DNA from: JBGSTR01 sp963707135
Lineage (GTDB): Bacteria > Pseudomonadota > Gammaproteobacteria > Chromatiales > Chromatiaceae
Assembly (NCBI GenBank): GCA_963707135.1
Contig: CAVPOY010000002.1
Coordinates: 1-64,000, forward strand
Direction: 5' to 3'
DNA: 64,000 nucleotides
Shown here: positions 56,486 through 64,000 of the stretch, piece by piece
How the letters are laid out: each line of letters opens with the position of its first letter
Position numbering within the stretch: position 1 is the stretch's first letter
Program-made: the position numbers and the translations under genes
Notes under the pieces: generated by a model
Database searches by the model: none
Told to the model about the DNA's origin: nothing
The model's input: only the letters and a program-made list of their open reading frames with translations

Positions 56486-57628
56486 ATGGCGTTAGCCGAC
56501 AGCAAAGACTCGACCAACGATGCGCCGCCCCTGGTGCTGGTCGTCGACGACGACCCGGTCGTCCAAACACTCGTTTGCGGTCAGCTAGCCGCGGCCGGGT
56601 ACAAGCCAGTCCCCGCGCGGGACCTGGAGCGGGCGCGGGATCTGCTGGCTTCCCAGACCTTCGATCTGATGCTGCTCGACGTCATGCTGCCGGACGGTGA
56701 CGGTTACAGCCTGTGCCGGGAGCTGAAGTCGGATCCGCATCACCGGGAGCTTCCGGTGATCTTTCTCACCGCGCGCGGGGCGGACGAGGAGATGCTGCAG
56801 GGCTTCGACGCCGGTGGCGTGGACTACGTGGTCAAGCCGTTCGACCACCGCCTGCTGCTGGCACGGGTGGGCACTCACACCACGCTGGCCCGGCTGTCTC
56901 GGGGGCTCCAGACCGCGCTTGACGAGCGTACCCGCAGCCTCCAGACCGCGCACCGGCGGATGCGTGAGCTTGATGTCGAGATGGCGCTGGCCGAGGAGCG
57001 GGAGCGCCGCCGGCTCGCCGACGATCTCCACGACACCACCATCCAGCAGTTGGTGCTTGCCCAGATTCTTCTCGCCGGAGGGGCGGGCGGTGCACCGGCG
57101 AGCGAGGACCGGGACAACCGGCTCCGGGAGCTGCTGGACTGCTCGGTGCGGCAGCTGCGCACGCTCGTGTTCGAGTTGAGCCCGCCGGTGCTCTATCAGG
57201 GGGGGCTGTTTCCCGCCCTCGAGTGGCTCGCCGGTGAAATGACCACCCGCTGGCCCGTTCGCTTCGAGTGCTCGTTGAGTGGGCAGCGGGTGGATCTGCC
57301 CGATGCGCTCAGGGTCATGCTGTTCAATGGGGCTCGGGAGCTGATGACCAACGTGGGTAAGCACGCGCGGGCAACCCGGGCCGACGTCCACCTCGCCTTT
57401 GAGCCCGGCTGGCTGACGCTTCGCGTCAGCGACAATGGGGTCGGCGCCGCCGCGGCGAGCGCATCGAGCGCATCCGTCAACGGATCCGGAGGCGAGGGGG
57501 GGTTCGGGCTGTTCAGCCTGAGATCCAGGGTCGAGCTGCTCGGCGGCGGTCTCGATCTGCAATCGACCCCGGGCAAGGGCACCGAGGTGTCGCTGCGCGT
57601 GCCCGTTCCGAATCGGGAACGGACCTGA
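56486..57628 (+). CDS. Soluble REC-HisKA_3 histidine kinase
   Basis: A 380-aa cytoplasmic protein with no membrane segment. N-terminal receiver (about 15-130): LVLVVDDDPVV, Asp near 64 in LMLLDVMLPDGDGYS, IFLTARGADEE and DYVVKPFDHRLL. A coiled-coil linker leads to a HisKA_3 dimerisation domain with the phospho-His in RRRLADDLHDTTIQQLVLAQ, then an ATPase domain (NGARELMTNVGKHA, VSDNGVG, GGFGLFSLRSRVELLGG). The ATG at 56486 is preferred; an earlier ATG at 56411 lies inside the repeat. HisKA_3 kinases pair with NarL-type regulators, and one follows 61 bases downstream. Confidence 0.9.
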   Translation: MALADSKDSTNDAPPLVLVVDDDPVVQTLVCGQLAAAGYKPVPARDLERARDLLASQTFDLMLLDVMLPDGDGYSLCRELKSDPHHRELPVIFLTARGADEEMLQGFDAGGVDYVVKPFDHRLLLARVGTHTTLARLSRGLQTALDERTRSLQTAHRRMRELDVEMALAEERERRRLADDLHDTTIQQLVLAQILLAGGAGGAPASEDRDNRLRELLDCSVRQLRTLVFELSPPVLYQGGLFPALEWLAGEMTTRWPVRFECSLSGQRVDLPDALRVMLFNGARELMTNVGKHARATRADVHLAFEPGWLTLRVSDNGVGAAAASASSASVNGSGGEGGFGLFSLRSRVELLGGGLDLQSTPGKGTEVSLRVPVPNRERT

Positions 57629-57689
57629 CAGTCACGGTCGTCGCGAAGACGATACAATGGGGCTATCGCGCCCCAAGAGGAAACTTACG

Positions 57690-58310
57690 ATGACTATTCG
57701 AGTTGTGCTGGCGGACGATCACACCATGGTCCGCGACGCCCTCGCCGGGCTGCTCGACGCCGAGCCCGACATCGAGGTCGTCGGCGTTGCCAGCGACGGT
57801 CACGCGGCGGTCGAGCTGGTCCGTTCGCAGCGGCCCGACGTCACGCTGCTCGATATCAGCATGCCCGGTTTGAACGGCATAGAGACGGCCGCGGTAATCC
57901 AGAAATGGGTTCCCGAGTGCCGGATCGTCGCGCTGTCCGCACTCGGCGATCGCTGCTTCGTCGAGCAGATGGTCGCGGCGGGGGCGGTGGGCTACGTGCT
58001 CAAGAGTAGCTCGGTCAAGGAGCTCGCGGAGGCCGTACGGGCGGTCAACGGCGGGCTTACCTATTTGCCGGAGGATCTGGACGAGGCGTCGCTCGTTAAT
58101 CGGGCCAAGCTGTCCCGGCGGGAGCGGGAGGTGCTGAACCGGCTTGCCACCGGCCGTCGCGGGAGTCAGGTGGCCGAGGATATGGGCGTTGCCGTGAAGA
58201 CTGTCGACACCTACCGCCGCAGGATCATGCACAAGCTCGGCCTGCGCAATCAGAGCGAGCTGATCCGCTACGCGCTTGCGCTCGGCGGCTCCGGGCCCGC
58301 TCGGGACTAG
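57690..58310 (+). CDS. NarL/FixJ-type response regulator
   Basis: A 206-aa DNA-binding response regulator. Receiver (about 1-120): VVLADDHTMVRDALAGLLDA, Asp in DVTLLDISMPGLNGIE, and Lys in GYVLKSSSVKELAEAVRAV. C-terminal LuxR-type HTH: KLSRREREVLNRLATGRRGS and VAVKTVDTYRRRIMHKLGLR. ATG at 57690 follows GAGGAAAC. It is the likely partner of the adjacent HisKA_3 kinase. Confidence 0.93.
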   Translation: MTIRVVLADDHTMVRDALAGLLDAEPDIEVVGVASDGHAAVELVRSQRPDVTLLDISMPGLNGIETAAVIQKWVPECRIVALSALGDRCFVEQMVAAGAVGYVLKSSSVKELAEAVRAVNGGLTYLPEDLDEASLVNRAKLSRREREVLNRLATGRRGSQVAEDMGVAVKTVDTYRRRIMHKLGLRNQSELIRYALALGGSGPARD

Positions 58311-58357
58311 AGGCCGCCGCGCTGATCCCGGAGGCGCGCTCGACGACTGGTTAACCG

Positions 58358-59359
58358 GTGTTCGCAACGGCTCTCGCGACGTCCGCGCGGCCGCTCTGGC
58401 GTCTGCTGGAGCGCCGCGGCATCGACCCCGACGTAGTCTTCCGGCAGGCTGGGCTCGACCCGGCCCTGATGGATCAGTCGCGCGCCCGCTACCCGCTGGA
58501 ATGTGCGCGGGCGGCCTGGGAGCGGGTCGTGGATCTCACCGGGAACCCCTGCGTCGGGCTCGAATTGAGCCGCTACCTGCAAGCGACCGACCTGCACGCG
58601 CTGGGTTACGCCTTTGGGGCCAGCAGCACGCTCCGTACGGCGCTGAAACGGGTCTGTCGCTACGTCTCGGTCGTCAACGACGCGCTGGTTCTGGAGCTGA
58701 AGGACGTCGGCGATAGGGTCGAGCTGGCAGGCACGGGCGGGTTCGGGCCGGAGTTCCGCCACCCGGCGGGGGCCGACAGCATCTGGGCCGTGATCGTCGA
58801 CATGTGCCGCGCCAGCTACATGGAGCCGCTCGACCCGCTGGAGGTGTCCCTGATGCGGCCCAGACCCGAGTGCGCACAGGACTATGTCGATCTGTTCCGC
58901 TGCCCGGTGCGGTTCGGCGCGGCCATTCCAGCCATCCTGTTCCCGAGTTCGGCGATGGATCGTCTCCTCCCGGCCCGCAACCGGGAGCTTGCCCGCAGCA
59001 ATGACCGGGTGCTGAGCGGGCTTTACGCGGCCTTGCGCAAGGACATCCTGATCGGGCGCGTGAAATCGGCCCTTATCGACGAGCTGCCGTCCGGCACCCC
59101 ATCGGATGACCGTATCGCCGAGACCCTGTTCATGAGCGCGCGCACGCTGCAGCGGCGCCTCGCCGCCGAGGGTACCAGCTTCTCGCAGCTACTCGACGCG
59201 GTCCGGCGCGAGCTCGCCGAGGGCTACATACAGGACCCGTCGCTCCCGATAAGCGAGATCGGCTTCCTGCTCGGCTTCTCGGAGCTCTCCGGCTTCTCCC
59301 GCGCCTTCAAGCGTTGGACCGGCGCCTCTCCAACCGCTTACCGCGACCGGACGGTCTAG
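58358..59359 (+). CDS. AraC family transcriptional regulator (Arabinose_bd N-terminus)
   Basis: A 333-aa regulator starting at GTG 58358, 47 bases after the response regulator. The N-terminal ligand-binding-like domain (about 10-195) has LWRLLERRGIDPDVVFRQAG, LECARAAWERVVDLTGNPCV and LHALGYAFGASSTLRTALKR, as in OruR-type regulators. The C-terminal double HTH has RIAETLFMSARTLQRRLAAE and ISEIGFLLGFSELSGFSRAF with KRWTGASPTAYR. The effector is unknown; the location suggests it belongs to the same regulatory block. Confidence 0.92.
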   Translation: MFATALATSARPLWRLLERRGIDPDVVFRQAGLDPALMDQSRARYPLECARAAWERVVDLTGNPCVGLELSRYLQATDLHALGYAFGASSTLRTALKRVCRYVSVVNDALVLELKDVGDRVELAGTGGFGPEFRHPAGADSIWAVIVDMCRASYMEPLDPLEVSLMRPRPECAQDYVDLFRCPVRFGAAIPAILFPSSAMDRLLPARNRELARSNDRVLSGLYAALRKDILIGRVKSALIDELPSGTPSDDRIAETLFMSARTLQRRLAAEGTSFSQLLDAVRRELAEGYIQDPSLPISEIGFLLGFSELSGFSRAFKRWTGASPTAYRDRTV

Positions 59360-59598
59360 TCCCAGGCCGAGAGGCTTCCCGTTCGTTTCCTGGTCCGGCC
59401 CCGTCACGGGCGCGAATTGACTCATTCGGACAAACGAATGGCGTCCGGGGATAAGTGCGGCGCCGACCCACCCGTCTAGACTTCAAACACCGCATGCCGG
59501 TAGCCAAGAGGCGCGACCCGACCGGTAAGCGCGGCGTCGGCGCCGCTGGCCCGCGCTCGGCGCGCGGAGAATATCCCAGCCCTCGACAGCTCTGGACG

Positions 59599-59910
59599 AT
59601 GTCCCCAATGAACGGAAACGACCTGCAGACCCCAAAGATACCGGCATGGTTCCTGGAGACCTTCGGGATCATGCGGCACGCGGATCAGGGTCTGCGCAAG
59701 CTCGACGCCAGCCTGCGGCGCGCCGAGGGGCTCGAGGGCCAGGATCCGCGGCTCCGGGAAAGGATCCAGGACGTGCGCGCCGAGCTCTGGGTCGCCCATG
59801 CGGCGTTGACCCGCATGGATGTGGAGGCCGGCGAGGTCCTGAAACGGATCAGCAGCACCCAGGACGCCCGAGCTGGCGCCCCCATCACGGGCGACCCGGG
59901 CGGAGCATGA
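59599..59910 (+). CDS. Hypothetical protein, 103 aa
   Basis: Small, mostly helical charged protein (PAWFLETFGIMRHADQGLRK, LREAIQ-like repeats such as LRERIQDVRAELWVAHAALT). No signal or membrane segment. The reading frame extends upstream to 59455; ATG 59599 is chosen as the first reasonable start. The following small gene starts 22 bases after its stop. No family recognised. Confidence 0.5.
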   Translation: MSPMNGNDLQTPKIPAWFLETFGIMRHADQGLRKLDASLRRAEGLEGQDPRLRERIQDVRAELWVAHAALTRMDVEAGEVLKRISSTQDARAGAPITGDPGGA

Positions 59911-59932
59911 GCCAAGCGGGAGTAACGTCCGA

Positions 59933-60208
59933 ATGTCCACACAAGAGACAGAAACGGATCCGGATCTGGACGAGGTCGCCTTCTGGCGGCGCTTCATCGA
60001 CTGGTGGGAGGCGAAGGAGGGCAGACCGGCGACGGCGCGTATGCGTGAGGCCCTCGCCTATGCGGAGGAGCGCAGGGCGAGTGAGGATGGGACAAGGGGG
60101 CTCGATCAGTACAGCAAGCCGAAGGACGCGCACGACGGGAATGCTGAGGAGACCGGGAGGATGTCCCCTCCGGCATCAGGTTTTCCGGAGGCTGGCACGT
60201 TTCACTGA
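59933..60208 (+). CDS. Hypothetical protein, 91 aa
   Basis: Small acidic protein (STQETETDPDLDEVAFWRRF, IDWWEAKEGRPATARMREAL) with a helical first half and a low-complexity tail. GGGAGT lies about 11 bases upstream of the ATG. It probably shares a transcript with the preceding small gene. Function unknown. The repeat at 60222 begins just after its stop. Confidence 0.5.
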   Translation: MSTQETETDPDLDEVAFWRRFIDWWEAKEGRPATARMREALAYAEERRASEDGTRGLDQYSKPKDAHDGNAEETGRMSPPASGFPEAGTFH

Positions 60209-60221
60209 TGGGAATTAGGAG

Positions 60222-60300
60222 ACGCTGACCAAATGCCACCCTGGCACTTGATCGCCCCCGGGCTATCTTTGGCCAGGACGGAAACGCAAGTGATCAGCGT
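60222..60300 (+). repeat. 79-bp internally deleted copy of the inverted-end repeat (copy 3)
   Basis: Ends are ACGCTGACCA and TGATCAGCGT (inverted, one mismatch). The left 32 bases match copy 1 (minus strand) at 29 positions and contain the left hairpin. The right 47 bases match the right third of copies 1 and 2 (GGCTATCTTTGGCCAGGACG region). The middle, including the CATTTTCAATGG hairpin, is missing. It lies between a small gene and the 3' end of folE. Confidence 0.75.
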
Positions 60301-60328
60301 TATCCTTAGAAAAATCAGTAAGTAGTAG

Positions 60329-60961
60329 CTACGTTTTGATAAACGACATGAATTCAGAGCGGGTTCGCGGGTCCTCATCGAATGCGCCGCGCATCGCGCT
60401 GGAGACCGTGGTGCTGCGCTGCTTTTGGACACCGCGCATCATCATGCAGGTGTGGCTGGCCTCCATGACCACGGCGACGCCGTGCGCCCCCAGGTGCTCC
60501 ATCAGGGCGTCGGCGACCTGATTCGTCAGGCGTTCCTGAACCTGCAGGCGGCGGGCGAAGACGTCCACGACCCGCGCGATCTTCGATAGCCCGACCACAC
60601 GGCCGTTGGGCAGATAACCCACGTGGGCATGCCCGAAGAAGGGCAGCATGTGGTGCTCGCACATCGAGTAGAACTCAATGTCGCGCACAACGACCATCTC
60701 CTTGACGTTTTCCTCGAACACCGCCTTTTTGATGATGTCCTCGGCGGACATCTGGTAGCCACTCGTCAGGAAGTCCATTGCCTTGGCGACGCGAAGCGGC
60801 GTGCGGCGCAGCCCCTCCCGGTCCGGGTCCTCCCCGATCTCGGTGAGCATCGAGCGAACCAGGTCCTCTTTCCGGGGGTCGTAGACCTCCTCCTCGGATT
60901 CGGCCTCGAAGCTCGGGGCGTAGTGGGAGAGGACCGTGGAAAGCTTGCGTTGTTCGGGCAT
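60329..60961 (-). CDS. folE: GTP cyclohydrolase I
   Basis: Zinc enzyme converting GTP to dihydroneopterin triphosphate, first step of folate synthesis; 210 aa. Signatures are VRSMLTEIGEDPDREGLRRT and PLRVAKAMDFLTSGYQ. The zinc and catalytic site is IEFYSMCEHHMLPFFGHAHV and SHTCMMMRGVQKQRSTTVSS. Middle: LPNGRVVGLSKIARVVDVFA and RLQVQERLTNQVADALMEHL. The ATG at 60961 is preferred over an upstream in-frame start. Confidence 0.95.
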   Translation of the reverse strand: MPEQRKLSTVLSHYAPSFEAESEEEVYDPRKEDLVRSMLTEIGEDPDREGLRRTPLRVAKAMDFLTSGYQMSAEDIIKKAVFEENVKEMVVVRDIEFYSMCEHHMLPFFGHAHVGYLPNGRVVGLSKIARVVDVFARRLQVQERLTNQVADALMEHLGAHGVAVVMEASHTCMMMRGVQKQRSTTVSSAMRGAFDEDPRTRSEFMSFIKT

Positions 60962-61420
60962 GGTCTCACCTACTTGGGCGCTGGCAACACGAACGGCCGA
61001 GCGGCGCTCGACCGAGGAACTTATGTCGGGCAGGAGAGTGGGGATGATCGCGAAAAAATGGAACCGTGTCCCGCGCAGATCCTTGCAGCGAGCGCGGGTC
61101 ACGGTCAGCTGCCTGGAAACAAGGATCGGTTTTCGTTACCATTTACGTGCCGTGTGCTTGATTGCACGGCGCTCGCACGCAAGCCGCCATGCGAAAACAG
61201 CCGATTTCAACTCTCGTCCCGACCCCGGTTGCCGGGTGCCCGCGGCGCGCACTGCACCGACTCCCGAGCCCGGCCCGTTGATCCTTCCGACGCCTGTCCG
61301 GACGGCCGCCAGCGGCTGCGGATCCGCTTTCATCGATGCGAGCCCTCGCATCACCACGGTGGATGGGCCGGGGCAAGGTCCCCATCCCCCCATCCTTACG
61401 ACCTTCCGGGAGCCCAAACC
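60962..61420. other. Divergent intergenic region between folE and the NAGGN operon
   Basis: About 460 bases with no convincing gene. It should carry promoters in both directions. A small stem (GCCGTG...CACGGC near 61149-61170) is visible. CGGGAG precedes the rightward ATG at 61421. No osmotic-stress operator could be recognised by eye. Confidence 0.4.
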
Positions 61421-63196
61421 ATGTGCGGTTTCTGCGGCGAGATTCGATTCGATGACACCGAGCTAGACCTCGGCGCGCTCGCCGCCATGAGCGCTTCCCT
61501 GGTCCCCCGCGGCCCGGATGGGCACGGTATCTGGCAGCAGGGTAGGATCGCGCTGTCGCACCGCCGACTGTCGATCATCGACCTCAGCGACCATGCCAGC
61601 CAGCCGATGGTCGACAGCGAGCTCGGCCTGACCATCGCGTTCAACGGCTGCATCTACAACTACCAGGAGCTGCGCGCGGAGCTTGAGTCGAGGGGCTACC
61701 GCTTCTTTTCCCGCGGCGACACCGAGGTGGTGCTCAAGGCCTTTCACGCCTGGGGCGACGCCTGCGTGGACCGCTTCTACGGCATGTTTGCCTTCGCCGT
61801 CGCCGAGCGCGATTCGGGCCGGCTGACCCTGGTGCGCGACCGGCTGGGCATCAAGCCTCTCTACTATTCCGAGGTTTCCGGCGGGCTGCGCTTTGCTTCC
61901 ACGCTGCCCGCGCTGATCGCCGGCGGCGGGGTCTCGACGGACATCGACCCGGTTGCGCTGCACCACTACATGCATTTTCACGCCGTGGTGCCGGCACCGC
62001 ACACCATCCTCTGCGGCGTTCGCAAGCTGCCGCCGGCGACCGTCCGGGTCGTCGAGCCGAACGGCCGGACGCGAGACCGCGTGTACTGGGAGCCCGTATT
62101 CGAGACCCCGGCCGACGAGCGCTCCCTGTCCTTCGAGGACTGGCAGGAGCGGGTGCTCGAGACCCTGCGTTTTGCCGTCAAGCGCCGCCTGGTCGCGGAC
62201 GTGGACGTCGGTGTGCTGCTCTCCGGCGGGCTGGACTCCAGCCTGATCGTCGGTCTTCTCGCCGAGCAGGGCCAACAGGGGCTGAACACCTTTTCGGTGG
62301 GGTTCGAGTCCATTGGCGACGAGGCGGGAGACGAGTTCCAGTACTCGGACATCATCGCGCGGCACTACGGCACGGTACACCACAAGATCCAGGTCGACTC
62401 GGCCGCGCGCCTGCTTCCGGAGCTTCCCGGCTGCGTACGCGCCATGTCCGAGCCCATGGTCAGCCACGACGCGATCGGGTTCTATTTGCTTTCCGAGGAA
62501 GTCAGCAAGCACGTCAAGGTGGTGCAGAGCGGGCAGGGGGCCGACGAGGTCTTCGCCGGCTACCATTGGTACCCGCCGATGATCGGAAGCCGCGACCCGG
62601 CGGCCGACTATGCGCTTGCCTTCTGCGATCGCGGCCACGGCGAGTTCCGGCGCGCCGTCAACCCGCGCTTCCACGGCGAGGACTACAGCCGCGCCTTCAT
62701 CCGGGGTCACTTCGCGCGACCCGGTGCCGCGGCGCCGGTCGACAAGGCCCTGCGCATCGATCAGCAGATCATGCTGGTCGACGACCCGGTCAAGCGGGTT
62801 GACAACATGACCATGGCCTGGGGGCTGGAAGCGCGCGTACCCTTCCTCGACCATGACGTCGTGGAACTGGCGGCCCGCATCCCGGACAAACACAAGCTCT
62901 GCGACGACGGCAAGTGTGTGCTCAAGGCCGCGGGGCGGCGGGTGATCCCGCCCGAGGTGATCGACCGACCTAAGGGGTACTTCCCGGTCCCGGCGCTCAA
63001 GTACCTGCGCGGGCCAGTGCTGGACAGCGTCCGGGATCTGATCCTGTCGGAGCGCGCGCGCACTCGCGGCCTGTTCCAACGCCCCTACCTGGATGAGTTG
63101 CTGGCCGCCCCCGAGGAGCACATCACGCCGCTGCGCGGCTCGAAGCTGTGGCAGGTGGCCCTGCTCGAGATGTGGCTGCAGGAGCACGGCGTCTGA
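61421..63196 (+). CDS. asnO: N-acetylglutaminylglutamine amidotransferase (asparagine synthetase-like)
   Basis: A 591-aa AsnB-type amidotransferase. Class II glutaminase domain starts MCGFCGEIRFDD with nucleophile Cys2, then SLVPRGPDGHGIW, RLSIIDLSDHASQPM, IAFNGCIYNYQELRAELESR and GDTEVVLKAF. The synthetase domain has the PP-loop VGVLLSGGLDSSLIVGLLAE and QSGQGADEVFAGYHWYPPM. A GNAT/ATP-grasp partner gene follows at 63260, so this is the NAGGN-type enzyme, which amidates the dipeptide to make the osmolyte N-acetylglutaminylglutamine amide, rather than a housekeeping asparagine synthetase. CGGGAG precedes ATG. Confidence 0.92.
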   Translation: MCGFCGEIRFDDTELDLGALAAMSASLVPRGPDGHGIWQQGRIALSHRRLSIIDLSDHASQPMVDSELGLTIAFNGCIYNYQELRAELESRGYRFFSRGDTEVVLKAFHAWGDACVDRFYGMFAFAVAERDSGRLTLVRDRLGIKPLYYSEVSGGLRFASTLPALIAGGGVSTDIDPVALHHYMHFHAVVPAPHTILCGVRKLPPATVRVVEPNGRTRDRVYWEPVFETPADERSLSFEDWQERVLETLRFAVKRRLVADVDVGVLLSGGLDSSLIVGLLAEQGQQGLNTFSVGFESIGDEAGDEFQYSDIIARHYGTVHHKIQVDSAARLLPELPGCVRAMSEPMVSHDAIGFYLLSEEVSKHVKVVQSGQGADEVFAGYHWYPPMIGSRDPAADYALAFCDRGHGEFRRAVNPRFHGEDYSRAFIRGHFARPGAAAPVDKALRIDQQIMLVDDPVKRVDNMTMAWGLEARVPFLDHDVVELAARIPDKHKLCDDGKCVLKAAGRRVIPPEVIDRPKGYFPVPALKYLRGPVLDSVRDLILSERARTRGLFQRPYLDELLAAPEEHITPLRGSKLWQVALLEMWLQEHGV

Positions 63197-63259
63197 TCAG
63201 GCGCCCGAACGCGCCGCGGTCTGCACCGTGGCACCGAAAACCGAAAGGTACCGAGCATC

Positions 63260-64000
63260 ATGACGACCAAGCAGCGGATTCAGCAGCGGCTGGAGCGCAG
63301 TCGTGCCCCGTCGGTCAAGAATTGGGACCGCAAACCCCGCGGCGACCACGACTACGGGAATCGCACCAGCGTGGACTGCGGCTGGGGGCGGCTTATCTTC
63401 GGCCAGACGTTCGACGACCCGCGCGCCCTGGCGGAGACGCTCCAGGACGAGCGGCCGGGCAAGCGGGACGTGGCCCTGTATCTGAGCGACCCGCACGTGG
63501 TTCTGTCCTACGCGCCCCAGGACCTGTTTCTCGACCCGTCCCATACCTTCCGAATCTGGTTCGAGCGCTACCAGTCGTCCCGAAGGCGCCCGAAGGGGTT
63601 TCATGTGCGGATGCTGAACAGCCTTGAGGACGCCCAGTCCATCGAGCGCCTGTACACCACCCGGCGCATGGTGCCGCCGAGCGCCGAGTTCATCTGGCAG
63701 AATCGCACCTCGAAGGTCCTGAGCTACTGGATTGCCGAGGACGACCAGGACGGCACCTTCCTCGGGGCGGTCAATGGTGTCGATCACGTCGCCGCCTTCG
63801 ACGACCCGGAGAACGGCGCGAGCCTCTGGGCGCTGGCCGTCGACGCCCAGGCCCCGTACCCGGGGATCGGCGAGAGCCTGGTGCGGCAGGTCGTCGAGCA
63901 CTACGCGGCACGCGGCCGCTCGTTTCTCGACCTCTCGGTGATCCACGACAACCGCAACGCGATCCGGCTCTATGAAAAGCTCGGGTTCCAACGCATCCCG
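63260..64000 (+). CDS. ngg: N-acetylglutaminylglutamine synthetase, N-terminal part (runs off the window)
   Basis: The first 247 codons of the NAGGN synthetase are visible. It begins TTKQRIQQRLERSRAPSVKN and WDRKPRGDHDYGNRTSVDCG, WGRLIFGQTFD, then RDVALYLSDPHVVLSYAPQD. A GNAT acetyltransferase domain follows (WALAVDAQAPYPGIGESLVR, LDLSVIHDNRNAIRLYEKLG). The C-terminal ATP-grasp domain expected for the family lies outside. It starts 63 bases after the amidotransferase, forming the two-gene osmolyte operon known from Pseudomonas and rhizobia. Confidence 0.88.
   Translation, partial: MTTKQRIQQRLERSRAPSVKNWDRKPRGDHDYGNRTSVDCGWGRLIFGQTFDDPRALAETLQDERPGKRDVALYLSDPHVVLSYAPQDLFLDPSHTFRIWFERYQSSRRRPKGFHVRMLNSLEDAQSIERLYTTRRMVPPSAEFIWQNRTSKVLSYWIAEDDQDGTFLGAVNGVDHVAAFDDPENGASLWALAVDAQAPYPGIGESLVRQVVEHYAARGRSFLDLSVIHDNRNAIRLYEKLGFQRIP

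Noticed and set aside
59418..59436. TTGACTCATTCGGACAA upstream of the small genes as another FNR-type site
   Set aside because: Spacing between half-sites is wrong for the 14-bp CRP/FNR geometry and the second half-site is poor.
1..64000. tRNA, rRNA, CRISPR, integrase or transposase genes
   Set aside because: None could be recognised by eye on either strand. A dedicated tRNA and mobile-element scan could still reveal one.

Overview
This is a GC-rich window (roughly two-thirds G+C by eye) with dense, short-spaced genes. It reads as the chromosome of a sulfur-oxidising, nitrous-oxide-respiring gammaproteobacterium. The taxonomic cues are protein types: parC, holC, pqiABC, Slp, a DsrC-family protein, soxB and the N-acetylglutaminylglutamine amide osmolyte genes. 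They suggest a Chromatiales/Ectothiorhodospiraceae-like, probably salt-adapted lineage; this is inference. No tRNA, rRNA, CRISPR array, prophage or transposase gene was seen.

Layout. 0-2 kb: end of a secreted beta-helix protein. 2-7 kb: a TtrS/TtrR-like two-component pair divergent from a lone soxB. 7-13 kb: housekeeping genes (DUF808, glutaredoxin-like, alanine dehydrogenase, alanine racemase, DUF2919, DUF302). 12.6-25 kb: nnrS, then a complete clade II (Wolinella-type) nitrous oxide reductase cluster nosZ-C1-C2-B-D-G-H-F-L-Y, with four CRP/FNR-type palindromes in its intergenic spaces. 25-46 kb: Slp lipoprotein, PilZ protein, SDR, ybaK, a giant NAD-glutamate dehydrogenase, methyltransferase, lipoprotein, VOC protein, parC, a DsrC paralogue lacking its redox cysteines, holC, pqiABC and amtB. 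46-50 kb: less GC-rich accessory stretch with a GNAT-fold protein and two serine hydrolases. 50-60 kb: NhaP antiporter, CbiX-like protein, then a signalling block (EvgS/BvgS-like hybrid kinase, REC-kinase, NarL-type regulator, AraC regulator). 60-64 kb: folE and the start of the NAGGN osmolyte operon.

How the genes work together. SoxB (thiosulfate oxidation) can supply electrons. The nos cluster gives an N2O-reducing terminal branch: NosG/NosH at the membrane, NosC1/NosC2 as periplasmic carriers, NosZ as the reductase, and NosD/F/Y/L for copper-site maturation. The shared palindromes suggest that nnrS and the first nos genes answer to one anaerobic or NO-sensing CRP/FNR regulator.

Two window-wide observations matter. 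First, a 144-bp element with inverted ends occurs at 10.0 kb and 56.3 kb (ungapped alignment, about 79% identical by hand count). An internally deleted 79-bp copy lies at 60.2 kb and a possible 35-bp remnant follows soxB. It looks like an undescribed MITE/REP-type family. Second, many otherwise well-conserved genes (beta-helix gene, ttrS-like, soxB, nosZ, nosH, pqiA, pqiB and especially the glutamate dehydrogenase) carry single-base frameshifts with intact protein on both sides. Uncorrected sequencing indels are the likeliest cause, so these genes are annotated across the shifts.
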